Shown here: positions 8,017 through 16,230 of the stretch, piece after piece
Layout: the number at the start of each line of letters is the position of its first letter
Position numbering within the stretch: position 1 is the first letter of the stretch
Assembly (NCBI GenBank): GCA_944381145.1
Contig: CALWJZ010000003.1
Location: 70,616 to 105,206, forward strand
DNA length: 34,591 nucleotides
Source of the DNA: an uncultured Clostridia bacterium
GTDB lineage: Bacteria > Bacillota > Clostridia > Christensenellales > UBA1242
Reading direction: 5' to 3'
Notes under the pieces: model-generated
What the model was told of the DNA's origin: nothing
Databases searched by the model: none
The model's input: the letters and a program-made list of their open reading frames with translations, nothing else
Position numbers and translations under genes: made by a program

Positions 8017-9565
8017 AAACATTTAAATAACCTTTAAAATTAATAGTACCTATAAATTCAAAGTAACAACTCTTTTGACATTCTTCTTTTGTAGTTTCAC
8101 TTGCAGTTGGAAAATATTGAAAGTCATCACTAGATTGAACCTTATCCCCTTCGTATTCAGGTACAAGTCCAGAAATTTCTCCACTAATATTCCCCTTTGC
8201 TATAAATTTAAAAGGAGTATTATAATTTACAGTTGGCATATATACTACAGCCGATCCTTGACCTCCAATATTAATTTTATGTTGAAAAACATCTAATGGA
8301 TCAGTTAAACCACCTTTAATTTCTCTAAAAGTTATAGTTGATTTTGATGAACCTGTAGTTACTACTAATAATCTATTTATTTTATTGTCAACAGTTACTT
8401 GCCCATCAACATTCTCTATTTGTGTATAAACACCTTGGACATAATCTCCTGTGCTTTTTACATTAATATTACCTTTTCTACTAATAAATATTCCATTCAT
8501 TTCATAAGATTTGATTGCAATATTTCCAAAATCAGTAGAAACTCTTATATCATCTTTTGCTTTTGTAACAGTTACATTTCCGTGTTCACTTTGTAAAATC
8601 GAAGAATCATTTAATTGGCCAATTGTTATATTGCCATATGTTGTTATAATTCCAGTTCTACCAGAAATTTCATTTATTTTTATATCGCAATTCTCAGTAA
8701 CTATGGTATTTTCAGCACCTATGGGAGTATTTATTTTATTAATTTCAAAAAATCCATTTTCACTAATAAATTTAAACCCATTACTATTTGTAACTATATC
8801 ATTTGCATCTATTTTTATTCCTTTGCCTGTAATATCAAAAGATCCATTAACATCATTAAATTCAAATGTTCCATCATTAGCATTTAATTTAATAACATTA
8901 TTCACAGTCAAATTATTTATGTTACTAAAATTAAATCTGCCTTTTGATGTAGTCAAATTCAGAGAATTTAAATTTAGAGAAGTAATCTCATCTGATGATT
9001 CTTTTGCATTTTGTATTTCAAAATTTCCAGTATCAGTTGTAATTGTCAAATTATTTATTTGAAAATCTTCTGATTTTTCACCAATAACTATATCACCACT
9101 TTCAGTTTTTGATATTATATTATAAGAATTAGTTGCTGGAAGAACTAAAGAAAATAATGAATTATTGGTAGATATAAATCCAGATGGTTCTGTTATATTA
9201 AAATTAATTTTTAATAATCCATCTTGAACTGAAATATCTTTCAGAACCTTATATTCAGTAATATCAAACGCAATTCCAAAAACATCTTTATTAAAAACAT
9301 AAGAAATATCATTACTTTCTTTTACAGTATCCAACTTAATATCAATTTTTTTACTATTTATATTTATTTCAATGTCAGAATATCCAGAAAATTCACTTAA
9401 GACAATTGGTGATCCTTTATCAACTTCACTACCATGAATAACTCCGACACCCATTATTCTGAAACTTGGCACAAAATACATAACTGCAAATAAAATAATT
9501 GCTAAACCAATTATAATTGCTAAGACTATTCCAATATAAATCAATAAGCCTTTTAATGCTTTCAT
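8015..9565 (-). CDS. Membrane-anchored DUF4097-type beta-repeat protein
   Basis: A 516-residue protein with one N-terminal membrane segment (about residues 5-32, IYIGIVLAIIIGLAIILFAV) and no lipobox, so it should be anchored with a large outside domain. That domain is a long series of short strand repeats with a G-x-hydrophobic-x-hydrophobic core: TESGDIVIG, TDTGNFEIQ, TSKGRFNFS, ANDGTFEFN, SENGFFEI, TTYGNITIG, SEHGNVTVT, STDFGNIAIK and SRKGNINVK. This is typical of DUF4097 / putative adhesin proteins, which form parallel beta structures. An AGGAG ribosome binding site and a strong promoter precede it. Role unknown; members are often linked to envelope stress or surface functions. Confidence 0.8.
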   Translation of the reverse strand: MKALKGLLIYIGIVLAIIIGLAIILFAVMYFVPSFRIMGVGVIHGSEVDKGSPIVLSEFSGYSDIEININSKKIDIKLDTVKESNDISYVFNKDVFGIAFDITEYKVLKDISVQDGLLKINFNITEPSGFISTNNSLFSLVLPATNSYNIISKTESGDIVIGEKSEDFQINNLTITTDTGNFEIQNAKESSDEITSLNLNSLNLTTSKGRFNFSNINNLTVNNVIKLNANDGTFEFNDVNGSFDITGKGIKIDANDIVTNSNGFKFISENGFFEINKINTPIGAENTIVTENCDIKINEISGRTGIITTYGNITIGQLNDSSILQSEHGNVTVTKAKDDIRVSTDFGNIAIKSYEMNGIFISRKGNINVKSTGDYVQGVYTQIENVDGQVTVDNKINRLLVVTTGSSKSTITFREIKGGLTDPLDVFQHKINIGGQGSAVVYMPTVNYNTPFKFIAKGNISGEISGLVPEYEGDKVQSSDDFQYFPTASETTKEECQKSCYFEFIGTINFKGYLNV

Positions 9566-9598
9566 TTAATCTCCTTTAGCACACAACTAATTAATTAT

Positions 9599-9626
9599 AT
9601 TATACTTAAATTTATATATTTAGCAA
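9599..9626 (-). promoter_or_regulatory. Promoter of the DUF4097-type gene
   Basis: TTGCTA (9621-9626), 16-base spacer, perfect TATAAT (9599-9604), about 30 bases upstream of the ATG at 9565. Confidence 0.65.
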
Positions 9627-9681
9627 TTAATTAATCCAAAAACTACATATTATCAATATTTAGAAGATAATAAGTAATTAT

Positions 9682-11517
9682 TTATTGCAAAATTGCTTTG
9701 ATTCTTCTAACTCCACTAGAAGACGCTTCTTCTTTTTTTATTATAAATTTTCCAAGTTCTCCAGTATTTTTCACATGTGGTCCTGTACAAATTTCTTTGG
9801 AAACATTTCCTATTGTGTAAACACTAACTAGATCTGGATATCTTTCAATAAATTGATGCTCGGCTCCACTCTCAACTGCTTTTTCTTTTGGCATTTCTTC
9901 ACAAGTAATATCTAATTTTTCAGCTATCCACTCATTTACCAAATCTTGAGTTTGTTTGATCTCTTCTTCTGTCATCTTATGGTCACATGAAAAATCAAAC
10001 CTAAGTCTTTCACTTGTTATATTACTACCCATTTGATGAGATTCTTTGCCTATTATGTGCTTCAACGCAGCATTTAATAGATGAGTTGCAGTATGGTATT
10101 TAGTTTCCATTTCTCCATTACCAGCCAAACCACTTTTGAATGAACCTGCACTTGTTGTTCTAGCTAATTGTTGATGTTCCTCAAATGCCTTTTTAAAACC
10201 TTCTTCATCTACTCTTAATCCTATTTCACTTGCCATTTCTATCGTCATTTCAATAGGAAAACCAAAAGTGTCATATAATCTAAATGCAGATTTGCCTGTA
10301 ATAATTTTATCTACATTTTCATCATAATCAGGGTTAGACTTTTTCATGAATTCAATTTTTCTATATATACCACTTACGACTTTATCAAATTCTTTAATCC
10401 CTACTTCAATGGTTTTGTTAAACTTGTCAACTTCTTTTTCTATTTCAGAAACAATATAGTCCTTTTTCTCTATTAAGTTTGGATATGCCTCAGCATAAAT
10501 TTGATCAATAAATATAGTACATAATTTAGATAATTCTGATGTGTTTAAATTAATTTTTTTCGCATGACGAATTGCTCTTCTTAACAGTCTTCTCAAAATG
10601 TAACCAGCTCCTACATTACTTGGAACTATGCCGTTTTTATCTCCAATAAGCATAAGAGAAGTTCTAATATGATCTGCAATTATTCTTATAGATTTAGTTT
10701 GCGAATCATTTTCACCGTATTTAGCACCAATGCATTTTTGAATATAATCTACAATAGGCCAAAACAAATCTGTCATATATACATCTCTAAGACCATTCAA
10801 AAACATCAACATTCTTTCGAAACCAAAACCAGTATCTACATTTTTATTTTTCAATGGTTTATAACCATCTTCTAACTTTTCATATTGCATATAAACATCA
10901 TTGCCAATTTCAATAAAACGATTACATTTACAATTGATATCACAATTATCTGAACATTTTTCATCAGTTAACGGATAAAACCACTCGTTATCTGGACCAC
11001 ATGGAGTCCCTGTTGTTCCAGCCAATTCCCACCAATTATCTTCTTTGCCAAGAAAATATATATTTTCTTTCTTTATACCTAAATTTTCTAAAAGTTCAGC
11101 AGTCTCTAAATCTCTAGGTACATTATCATTTCCAGCAAAAACTGTACAACATATTTTTTGAGGATCCAAACCAAATTTTTTTGTTAAAATCTCAAAAGTC
11201 CATGCTGTTTTTTCTTTTTTAAAATAATCACCAAGTGACCAATTACCCATCATTTCAAAAAATGTACAATGACTTTCATCACCAACACTATCAATATCAA
11301 CCGTTCGTACACAACCCTGTATATTGCATAGACGCTTTCCTTGTGGATGTGGTTCACCTAATAAATATGGCATTAGTGGTTGCATACCTGCAACATTAAA
11401 CATAACACCAGTTGTACCATCACCTATCAATGACACTGAACCAATATTTATGTGCCCTTTGCTTTCATAAAATTTCAACCAAACATTTCTTAACTCTTTA
11501 GATGTAATATTTTTCAT
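9682..11517 (-). CDS. alaS: Alanyl-tRNA synthetase, short form lacking the C-Ala domain
   Basis: Class II synthetase that charges tRNA-Ala. Present in order: the catalytic core with ELRNVWLKFYESKGH at the start, GVMFNVAGMQPL, the CTFFEMMGNWSLGDYFKKE motif 2 region and a GFGFERMLM motif 3; the tRNA-recognition helical domain; and the editing domain with both metal-binding halves, HTATH (475-479) and CTGPH (577-581). The protein stops at residue 611 with GVRRIKAILQ, right after the editing domain, whereas the usual bacterial enzyme runs to about 870 residues. The reading frame ends cleanly and no C-Ala sequence follows, so this looks like a natural short form rather than a frameshift. The AAGG upstream is too close to the ATG to be a good ribosome binding site. 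Confidence 0.92.
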   Translation of the reverse strand: MKNITSKELRNVWLKFYESKGHINIGSVSLIGDGTTGVMFNVAGMQPLMPYLLGEPHPQGKRLCNIQGCVRTVDIDSVGDESHCTFFEMMGNWSLGDYFKKEKTAWTFEILTKKFGLDPQKICCTVFAGNDNVPRDLETAELLENLGIKKENIYFLGKEDNWWELAGTTGTPCGPDNEWFYPLTDEKCSDNCDINCKCNRFIEIGNDVYMQYEKLEDGYKPLKNKNVDTGFGFERMLMFLNGLRDVYMTDLFWPIVDYIQKCIGAKYGENDSQTKSIRIIADHIRTSLMLIGDKNGIVPSNVGAGYILRRLLRRAIRHAKKINLNTSELSKLCTIFIDQIYAEAYPNLIEKKDYIVSEIEKEVDKFNKTIEVGIKEFDKVVSGIYRKIEFMKKSNPDYDENVDKIITGKSAFRLYDTFGFPIEMTIEMASEIGLRVDEEGFKKAFEEHQQLARTTSAGSFKSGLAGNGEMETKYHTATHLLNAALKHIIGKESHQMGSNITSERLRFDFSCDHKMTEEEIKQTQDLVNEWIAEKLDITCEEMPKEKAVESGAEHQFIERYPDLVSVYTIGNVSKEICTGPHVKNTGELGKFIIKKEEASSSGVRRIKAILQ

Positions 11518-11619
11518 AACATACCTTATAATTAATTTTAAAATAAGTAAATACTAACAAAACAAGCAAACATAAAAAATATTTATATTGCTAAACATTT
11601 TACCAATTTTTACAAGACA

Positions 11620-11648
11620 ATTTTATCATATCTTCTTCAAATTATCAA
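11620..11648 (-). promoter_or_regulatory. Candidate alaS promoter
   Basis: TTGATA (11643-11648), 17-base spacer, TAAAAT (11620-11625) preceded by TG. It gives a leader of about 95 bases with no T-box motif and no obvious terminator hairpin. Confidence 0.5.
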
Positions 11649-11666
11649 GGATAGTTAAATAATATA

Positions 11667-13007
11667 TTACAAATTTTCTTTGTAACTTGCAAATATAGAA
11701 CACGCTATAATTAAGGAAGCTTGAACACCAATAAATAATATTAATGCAAGACCAGTTTGTACTGCTAATGTTTGTACAGTTTTATGGTTATTAAATTTAA
11801 TTACATCTAATAAAATACCTACAGTTAATTGTGTAATTGAATTACCAATATTACCTGCAAATGTCATAGTTCCACTATAAGTAGCATTTAAATTTTCCTT
11901 ATTTTTGCAAATTTCAGTAATTTCATCTCCATATATTGAATTAGGCAAACTATATAATGAACCACTTCCTAATCCACAAATAAATATTGAGGCTAGCATT
12001 AAATAATAAGAAATATTATAAATTTGAATTCTAAATAAATATATAAAAATCACACCAAAAACTGATAAAATAGTTAGAATAATTCCTGCAATAAGAGCCG
12101 GTTTTTTTCTTTTTTTATGACTAATAACTACCCAAATTGGTTGACTTATAATAGTACCTAAAATCAGTGAAAGAAGCAAAAAAGTTATTTGTTTAGAATT
12201 ATAAAAAAATGAATAAGTAAAAAAATGCAAACCAACACTACATAAAAAAACAGTTGCAACTGATGTAAGAACATACCCAAAAATAATTTTTCTTAACTTT
12301 TTATTTGCAAATGCACTCATAAAGTTTTTAAACATAATTTTTAATGAAACTTGAGAATTGTTATCATGATTTTTATTATTGGAAGACTGATTATGCTTAA
12401 TTGTTAATAAAGACGACAATGTACAAAATATTAGACATATCAAACTTGTTACAATGGCTATGTTTATATAACCCTTCGGATTTAATTGCCCCACTGGATA
12501 TTCTTCGGTGTCTGGCAAAAAAATTATCAACAATATACTTGGAACAATAATTCCAATTAAATAGAAAATTGTACTTGTTGCATTGATTTTGGTTCTATCG
12601 TGTTGTGAAGTTGCTAATTCGTTTCCTAACGCCATAAAAGGAGTAGAAAACATAGTATTAAAAGTTTCCAAAAGTAATAAACTCAGTAGCACCCAAACAA
12701 ATTTTAGTATTATATTAATATTATTTGGAATACACCAAAGCAAGATATTAGTAATAGACATACCAAATGTTGCAATTAGCATATATCCATTCCTATGACC
12801 TAATTTACCCAATGAATATTTATCACTAATATATCCAAAAATCATATCGCTTAACCCGTCCCAAACAGTACTAATTGCAATCGCAACACCAACTAATGTA
12901 CCACTAATCCCTAATACACTTGTTGCAAAAAACATAAAAAAATTAGCCACTGTCTGACCTATTACACTAAAACCTAAATTGCCAAATCCATAAAAAATAT
13001 TTTTCAA
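11667..13007 (-). CDS. GPH-family (MelB-like) cation:sugar symporter
   Basis: Twelve-span membrane transporter of 446 residues. The N-terminus (FYGFGNLGFSVIGQTVANFF), the VWDGLSDMIFGYISDKY loop with its conserved aspartates, and the GHRNGYML segment after it are characteristic of the glycoside-pentoside-hexuronide:cation symporter family (MFS_2). The central loop (about 210-225) is Asn/Ser-rich. The start is a TTG at 13007 with GGAAG nine bases upstream; a nearby ATG is out of frame. It stands alone, not beside sugar-degrading genes, so the substrate cannot be inferred. Confidence 0.8.
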   Translation of the reverse strand: MKNIFYGFGNLGFSVIGQTVANFFMFFATSVLGISGTLVGVAIAISTVWDGLSDMIFGYISDKYSLGKLGHRNGYMLIATFGMSITNILLWCIPNNINIILKFVWVLLSLLLLETFNTMFSTPFMALGNELATSQHDRTKINATSTIFYLIGIIVPSILLIIFLPDTEEYPVGQLNPKGYINIAIVTSLICLIFCTLSSLLTIKHNQSSNNKNHDNNSQVSLKIMFKNFMSAFANKKLRKIIFGYVLTSVATVFLCSVGLHFFTYSFFYNSKQITFLLLSLILGTIISQPIWVVISHKKRKKPALIAGIILTILSVFGVIFIYLFRIQIYNISYYLMLASIFICGLGSGSLYSLPNSIYGDEITEICKNKENLNATYSGTMTFAGNIGNSITQLTVGILLDVIKFNNHKTVQTLAVQTGLALILFIGVQASLIIACSIFASYKENL

Positions 13008-13084
13008 TTAAAACTACTTCCATTTATATTATTATTTATTGTTTACAATATAAATCAGATGTATTCAAATATCAATAAAAATAA

Positions 13085-13118
13085 CAAAAAAACATATTAA
13101 TTTCAATCTTAATATGTT
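13085..13118 (-). terminator. Terminator of the dnaB operon
   Basis: The AACATATTAA arm (13091-13100) pairs with TTAATATGTT (13109-13118). On the minus strand the hairpin is followed by a run of T and lies just past the dnaB stop codon. It also separates dnaB from the transporter gene downstream. Confidence 0.75.
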
Positions 13119-13140
13119 TTTTGCATAGTACTAAAATAAT

Positions 13141-14673
13141 TTACTCAAATATGTCAAGCAATTCTTCAGCCTCGCTTAAAGGTTTCATTTCAATTTCTTT
13201 TGAACTATTTTCTTGATTTTGATTAGTTTGTTGTGATACATTTTTTTCTAAATTTGTACTAGACTCATTTTTAGCATATTCTTTTTCTTCATAAGGAATA
13301 CTTTCTTCTAGACTTTGAGCATTTGCATCTTTTTCTAAATTCATGAATGTAGTAATACTACCTACCCATTTTGTCTTTATTGTTTCACACTTGCCACTTC
13401 TATTTTTTGCAATTATAATCTCGGCTATACCTTCTTCTTTTTGATTTTCAGGTACATCATTGTACATATCGTTTCTATATATAAACAAAACCATATCTGC
13501 ATCTTGTTCAATTGAACCAGATTCTCTCAAATCACTTAACATAGGTCTATGGTCTTTTCTGTTTTCACTTTGTCGAGATAATTGAGATAATAATATTATA
13601 GGAATTTCTAGTTCTCTTGCCGCCATCTTAAGTGTTCTTGTAATCTCACTTATTTCTTGAGTCCTATTTTCTCTGTTTTTTTCACTACCTTGCATTAATT
13701 GCAAATAGTCTATCATTAAAATATCTAAGCCTTTTTCACGTTTTAACTTTCGACATTTGCTTAGAATATCCATAGGAGTTTTGGAAAAACCCTCATCAAT
13801 ATATATATTTGAATCTGATAATTTCTTACTAGCATTGAGAATTGCTTTCCATTCTTTGTCATTCATTTCACCCTTAAGAGCTTTACCCATATCTACATAT
13901 GCCAAACTACAAATTGACCTAGCAGCAATTTCTTCTTTTGACATTTCTAATGAAAAAATTGCACATTTTTTCCCACATTTAACAGCAGCATGATTAATCA
14001 TATTCATGCCCAACGATGTTTTTCCACAACCTGGTCGTGCAGCAATTAAAATTAAAGCACCTTTTTGGAATCCATTTGTAATTCTATCTATACCATAAAT
14101 TCCACTTGGAACTCCTCTAATACTTCCTTTATTGTTTTGTAGAGTTTCAAAATTATTAATAGTATTATTTATTGCCACATTAATATGAGTTAGCCCACCA
14201 CGTTCATCTTTTTCTCCTATACTAAAAATGTTTTGCTCTGCAAAAGTTAATGCATCTTCCCTGCTCACATCTTCATATGCTTTGTTAATAATATCTTGAC
14301 CTGCTGATATTAGTTGACGAAGAACGCTGTCATTTTTAACAATATCCATGTAATGCTTATAATTACTAGCACTGGGAACAATATTTGTTAATGAAATTAA
14401 ATATTCTACTCCTCCAATACTCTCTAATAATCCATTTTTTTCTAAATTTTCTGTTACAGTCACAAAGTCAATTGGTGAATTATTTGAAAATACTTTATAC
14501 ATTGAATTAAATATAATTTTATGTATTTCAGAATAAAAATCAGTCTCTTTTAAAGTGGACATAATATCATATCCAGCGTCTTGATCAATAAATGCACAAC
14601 CCAAAACACATTGCTCAGTTTCTATGCTATGTGGCATCATTTTTGCATCAGTAATCTTTTTTGTAGATTTCAT
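13141..14673 (-). CDS. dnaB: Replicative DNA helicase DnaB
   Basis: Hexameric helicase that unwinds DNA at the fork. The N-terminal domain (MPHSIETEQCVLGC) is followed by the RecA-like motor: Walker A AARPGCGKTSLG, IFSLEMSKEE, LDILMIDYLQLMQG (Walker B), LSQLSRQSENR and SIEQDADMVLFIYR. At 510 residues it is longer than the usual ~450: the last ~60 residues form an acidic, Gln/Asn-rich tail ending in EAEELLDIFE. An AGGAGG site lies at the end of the upstream gene and the two genes overlap by one base (TAATG), so translation is coupled. Firmicute dnaB usually sits by rplI; here its operon partners are two membrane proteins. Confidence 0.96.
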   Translation of the reverse strand: MKSTKKITDAKMMPHSIETEQCVLGCAFIDQDAGYDIMSTLKETDFYSEIHKIIFNSMYKVFSNNSPIDFVTVTENLEKNGLLESIGGVEYLISLTNIVPSASNYKHYMDIVKNDSVLRQLISAGQDIINKAYEDVSREDALTFAEQNIFSIGEKDERGGLTHINVAINNTINNFETLQNNKGSIRGVPSGIYGIDRITNGFQKGALILIAARPGCGKTSLGMNMINHAAVKCGKKCAIFSLEMSKEEIAARSICSLAYVDMGKALKGEMNDKEWKAILNASKKLSDSNIYIDEGFSKTPMDILSKCRKLKREKGLDILMIDYLQLMQGSEKNRENRTQEISEITRTLKMAARELEIPIILLSQLSRQSENRKDHRPMLSDLRESGSIEQDADMVLFIYRNDMYNDVPENQKEEGIAEIIIAKNRSGKCETIKTKWVGSITTFMNLEKDANAQSLEESIPYEEKEYAKNESSTNLEKNVSQQTNQNQENSSKEIEMKPLSEAEELLDIFE

Positions 14674-15116
14674 TACGCCCTCCTATCTTTTGATATTAGT
14701 TTTTTTGTAGAATTTGAACTTTTAATATTTTTTTTATTTGAATCATTATCTTGTTTTATTTTATCATTAGATTTATCATCTGTATTATTATATTTTTGAT
14801 CTATTTGCCTACTATTTTGCTTATAGCTTTTATTTAAAATTAATTCTTTCTTATATTTTAAATTTTCTCTTTCTTTCATTTTTTGTTCTAATCGTTTATC
14901 TTTTTTTTCATAATATTTGTTTGCAACTAAATTTCCAATCAAAACAATAATTAGCAAAAAAATACAATCTAAAAAAATCACAAGTCCATTACTTAAATAT
15001 TTTCCTACATAAACATTAAAAATAACAATTGGGACAAATCCTATTAAAAAAATTATTAAATATTTAATAAAAGCACGTTTTCTTTTTCGTTTATCAAATA
15101 GATATTCCTTACTCAT
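14673..15116 (-). CDS. Small membrane protein, two spans and a charged tail
   Basis: Unrecognised protein of 147 residues. A basic N-terminus (FDKRKRKRAFIKY) is followed by two hydrophobic spans (about 18-38 and 44-65) and then a highly charged Lys/Asn/Ser-rich tail of about 80 residues that is likely cytoplasmic and partly coiled-coil (YYEKKDKRLEQKMKEREN). It overlaps the upstream lipoprotein gene by 8 bases and the downstream dnaB start by 1 base, so all three are translationally coupled. No strong ribosome binding site is seen. Function unknown; possibly a membrane assembly partner of the lipoprotein. Confidence 0.75.
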   Translation of the reverse strand: MSKEYLFDKRKRKRAFIKYLIIFLIGFVPIVIFNVYVGKYLSNGLVIFLDCIFLLIIVLIGNLVANKYYEKKDKRLEQKMKERENLKYKKELILNKSYKQNSRQIDQKYNNTDDKSNDKIKQDNDSNKKNIKSSNSTKKLISKDRRA

Positions 15117-16017
15117 TACTTTCTATATCTCTCTTTGTTATTATTTCTTCAGTTTTTCCTTTATTTTTTCTTTTTATAACAAACAACATGATACCAATAA
15201 ATATTACAGAAATCACAAATGCTAAAATATACCACCATACTGAATTAGCAGTTAATTTATAAATTACCATTTCAAAATTTTCATCTTTATCATTAAAATC
15301 CCATCTTAGAAGAGTCAAATCACCTTCAATTTCTTGATTGTCTGCATTGCTATAAATTCTATCATCAGGATAAGCAAATATTTGACTTACATTTACATCA
15401 TCAATACCATATCTGTTGTTCATCAATTCAATGTATTTATTATAATAATTAATACCATCAAATTCAAAACTTTTTATGTCGTCAATTATACCATTATTTT
15501 TTAAAATTGAATATTTAATTAAAAACAAACCATAATTTTCTTGACTATATTCACCAGCCAAAATTTTATCTATAAATGGTCCTACGTCTTGAATTGCTTT
15601 TGAATATTCAAAATTTTCATCTTCTATTTCTGCATATCCATAAAATAAACCAAACATTTGCCAGTCACTAAACTGAATTGCTATACTTATTTGATTAATT
15701 AAAGGTTTAGAAACTTCAACAATTATACCTAATTTTAATTTTTGCAATAAATCTGGATAACTCGCAAACTGTAATTTCCATTTTTCTATTTCATTTCTAA
15801 AGCTTATCATATCACTATCAATAGAATTCATTACATCAGCAAGTTCATTTCCACTTTTATTTATTTTCGATTCATCTAAATTAATAACAAGCTTATCAAT
15901 TATAGTATTAGAACTATCAATTGCACGAATAAATTCTATATTTGCACAACCAAAAAAACTAAATACAGAAAACAATAATAAACTAATAATTGTAAAATAT
16001 TTTTTAAATATCATCAC
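15109..16017 (-). CDS. Lipoprotein with a C-terminal transmembrane anchor
   Basis: Unrecognised protein of 302 residues. The signal peptide ends in a lipobox, FSFFGC (Cys near residue 24). The mature part is acidic and predicted to be outside the membrane, and a single C-terminal span (WWYILAFVISVIFIGIMLFV) is followed by a basic KRKNKGK stop-transfer tail. A lipobox combined with a C-terminal span recalls the DUF3153/LppM-type layout, but I cannot confirm homology. The start is either GTG at 16017 (7 bases after GGAG) or ATG at 16014 (10 bases). It is the first gene of the operon with the small membrane protein and dnaB. Confidence 0.75.
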   Translation of the reverse strand: MMIFKKYFTIISLLLFSVFSFFGCANIEFIRAIDSSNTIIDKLVINLDESKINKSGNELADVMNSIDSDMISFRNEIEKWKLQFASYPDLLQKLKLGIIVEVSKPLINQISIAIQFSDWQMFGLFYGYAEIEDENFEYSKAIQDVGPFIDKILAGEYSQENYGLFLIKYSILKNNGIIDDIKSFEFDGINYYNKYIELMNNRYGIDDVNVSQIFAYPDDRIYSNADNQEIEGDLTLLRWDFNDKDENFEMVIYKLTANSVWWYILAFVISVIFIGIMLFVIKRKNKGKTEEIITKRDIESNE

Positions 16018-16038
16018 AACATATCTCCAAGTATCTTT

Positions 16039-16067
16039 ATTTTAACAAATTAACTCAAAATATACAA
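16039..16067 (-). promoter_or_regulatory. Promoter of the lipoprotein-dnaB operon
   Basis: TTGTAT (16062-16067), 17-base spacer, TAAAAT (16039-16044), followed by GGAG at 16025-16028 and the start codon. Confidence 0.55.
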
Positions 16068-16071
16068 TAGA

Positions 16072-16080
16072 TTATCCACA
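16072..16080 (+). promoter_or_regulatory. Perfect DnaA box upstream of the dnaB operon promoter
   Basis: TTATCCACA, the strict DnaA-box consensus, ends 4 bases from the -35 element of the dnaB operon promoter. I noticed only this one perfect copy in the window. Confidence 0.5.
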
Positions 16081-16141
16081 AAAACTCATTATATAATATT
16101 AAATATCAAAAAAACATTATTATATAGTATCTAAAAAAATT

Positions 16142-16171
16142 TTGATAAAAGAAAAAAAGTAGTACTATAAT
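16142..16171 (+). promoter_or_regulatory. Upstream tandem promoter (P1) of the CYTH-like gene
   Basis: TTGATA (16142-16147), 18-base spacer, perfect TATAAT (16166-16171). It would give a leader of about 50 bases that still has no Shine-Dalgarno sequence. Confidence 0.5.
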
Positions 16172-16195
16172 TGAAATGAAACACTATTAAATTAT

Positions 16196-16224
16196 TTGCT
16201 AGAAAATGAAATATACTATATAAT
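16196..16224 (+). promoter_or_regulatory. Proximal promoter (P2) giving a leaderless transcript
   Basis: TTGCTA (16196-16201), 17-base spacer, perfect TATAAT (16219-16224), then 6 bases to the ATG at 16231. Transcription would begin at or beside the start codon. Confidence 0.6.
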
Positions 16225-16230
16225 ATAAAT

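Noticed and set aside
8075..9062. Several plus-strand open frames opposite the DUF4097-type gene
   Set aside because: They are antisense shadows with no ribosome binding sites and with unnatural composition; the minus-strand gene has a promoter, ribosome binding site and membrane anchor.
11518..11666. Possible T-box riboswitch before alaS
   Set aside because: The leader is short and AT-rich with no T-box core sequence, specifier stem or antiterminator.
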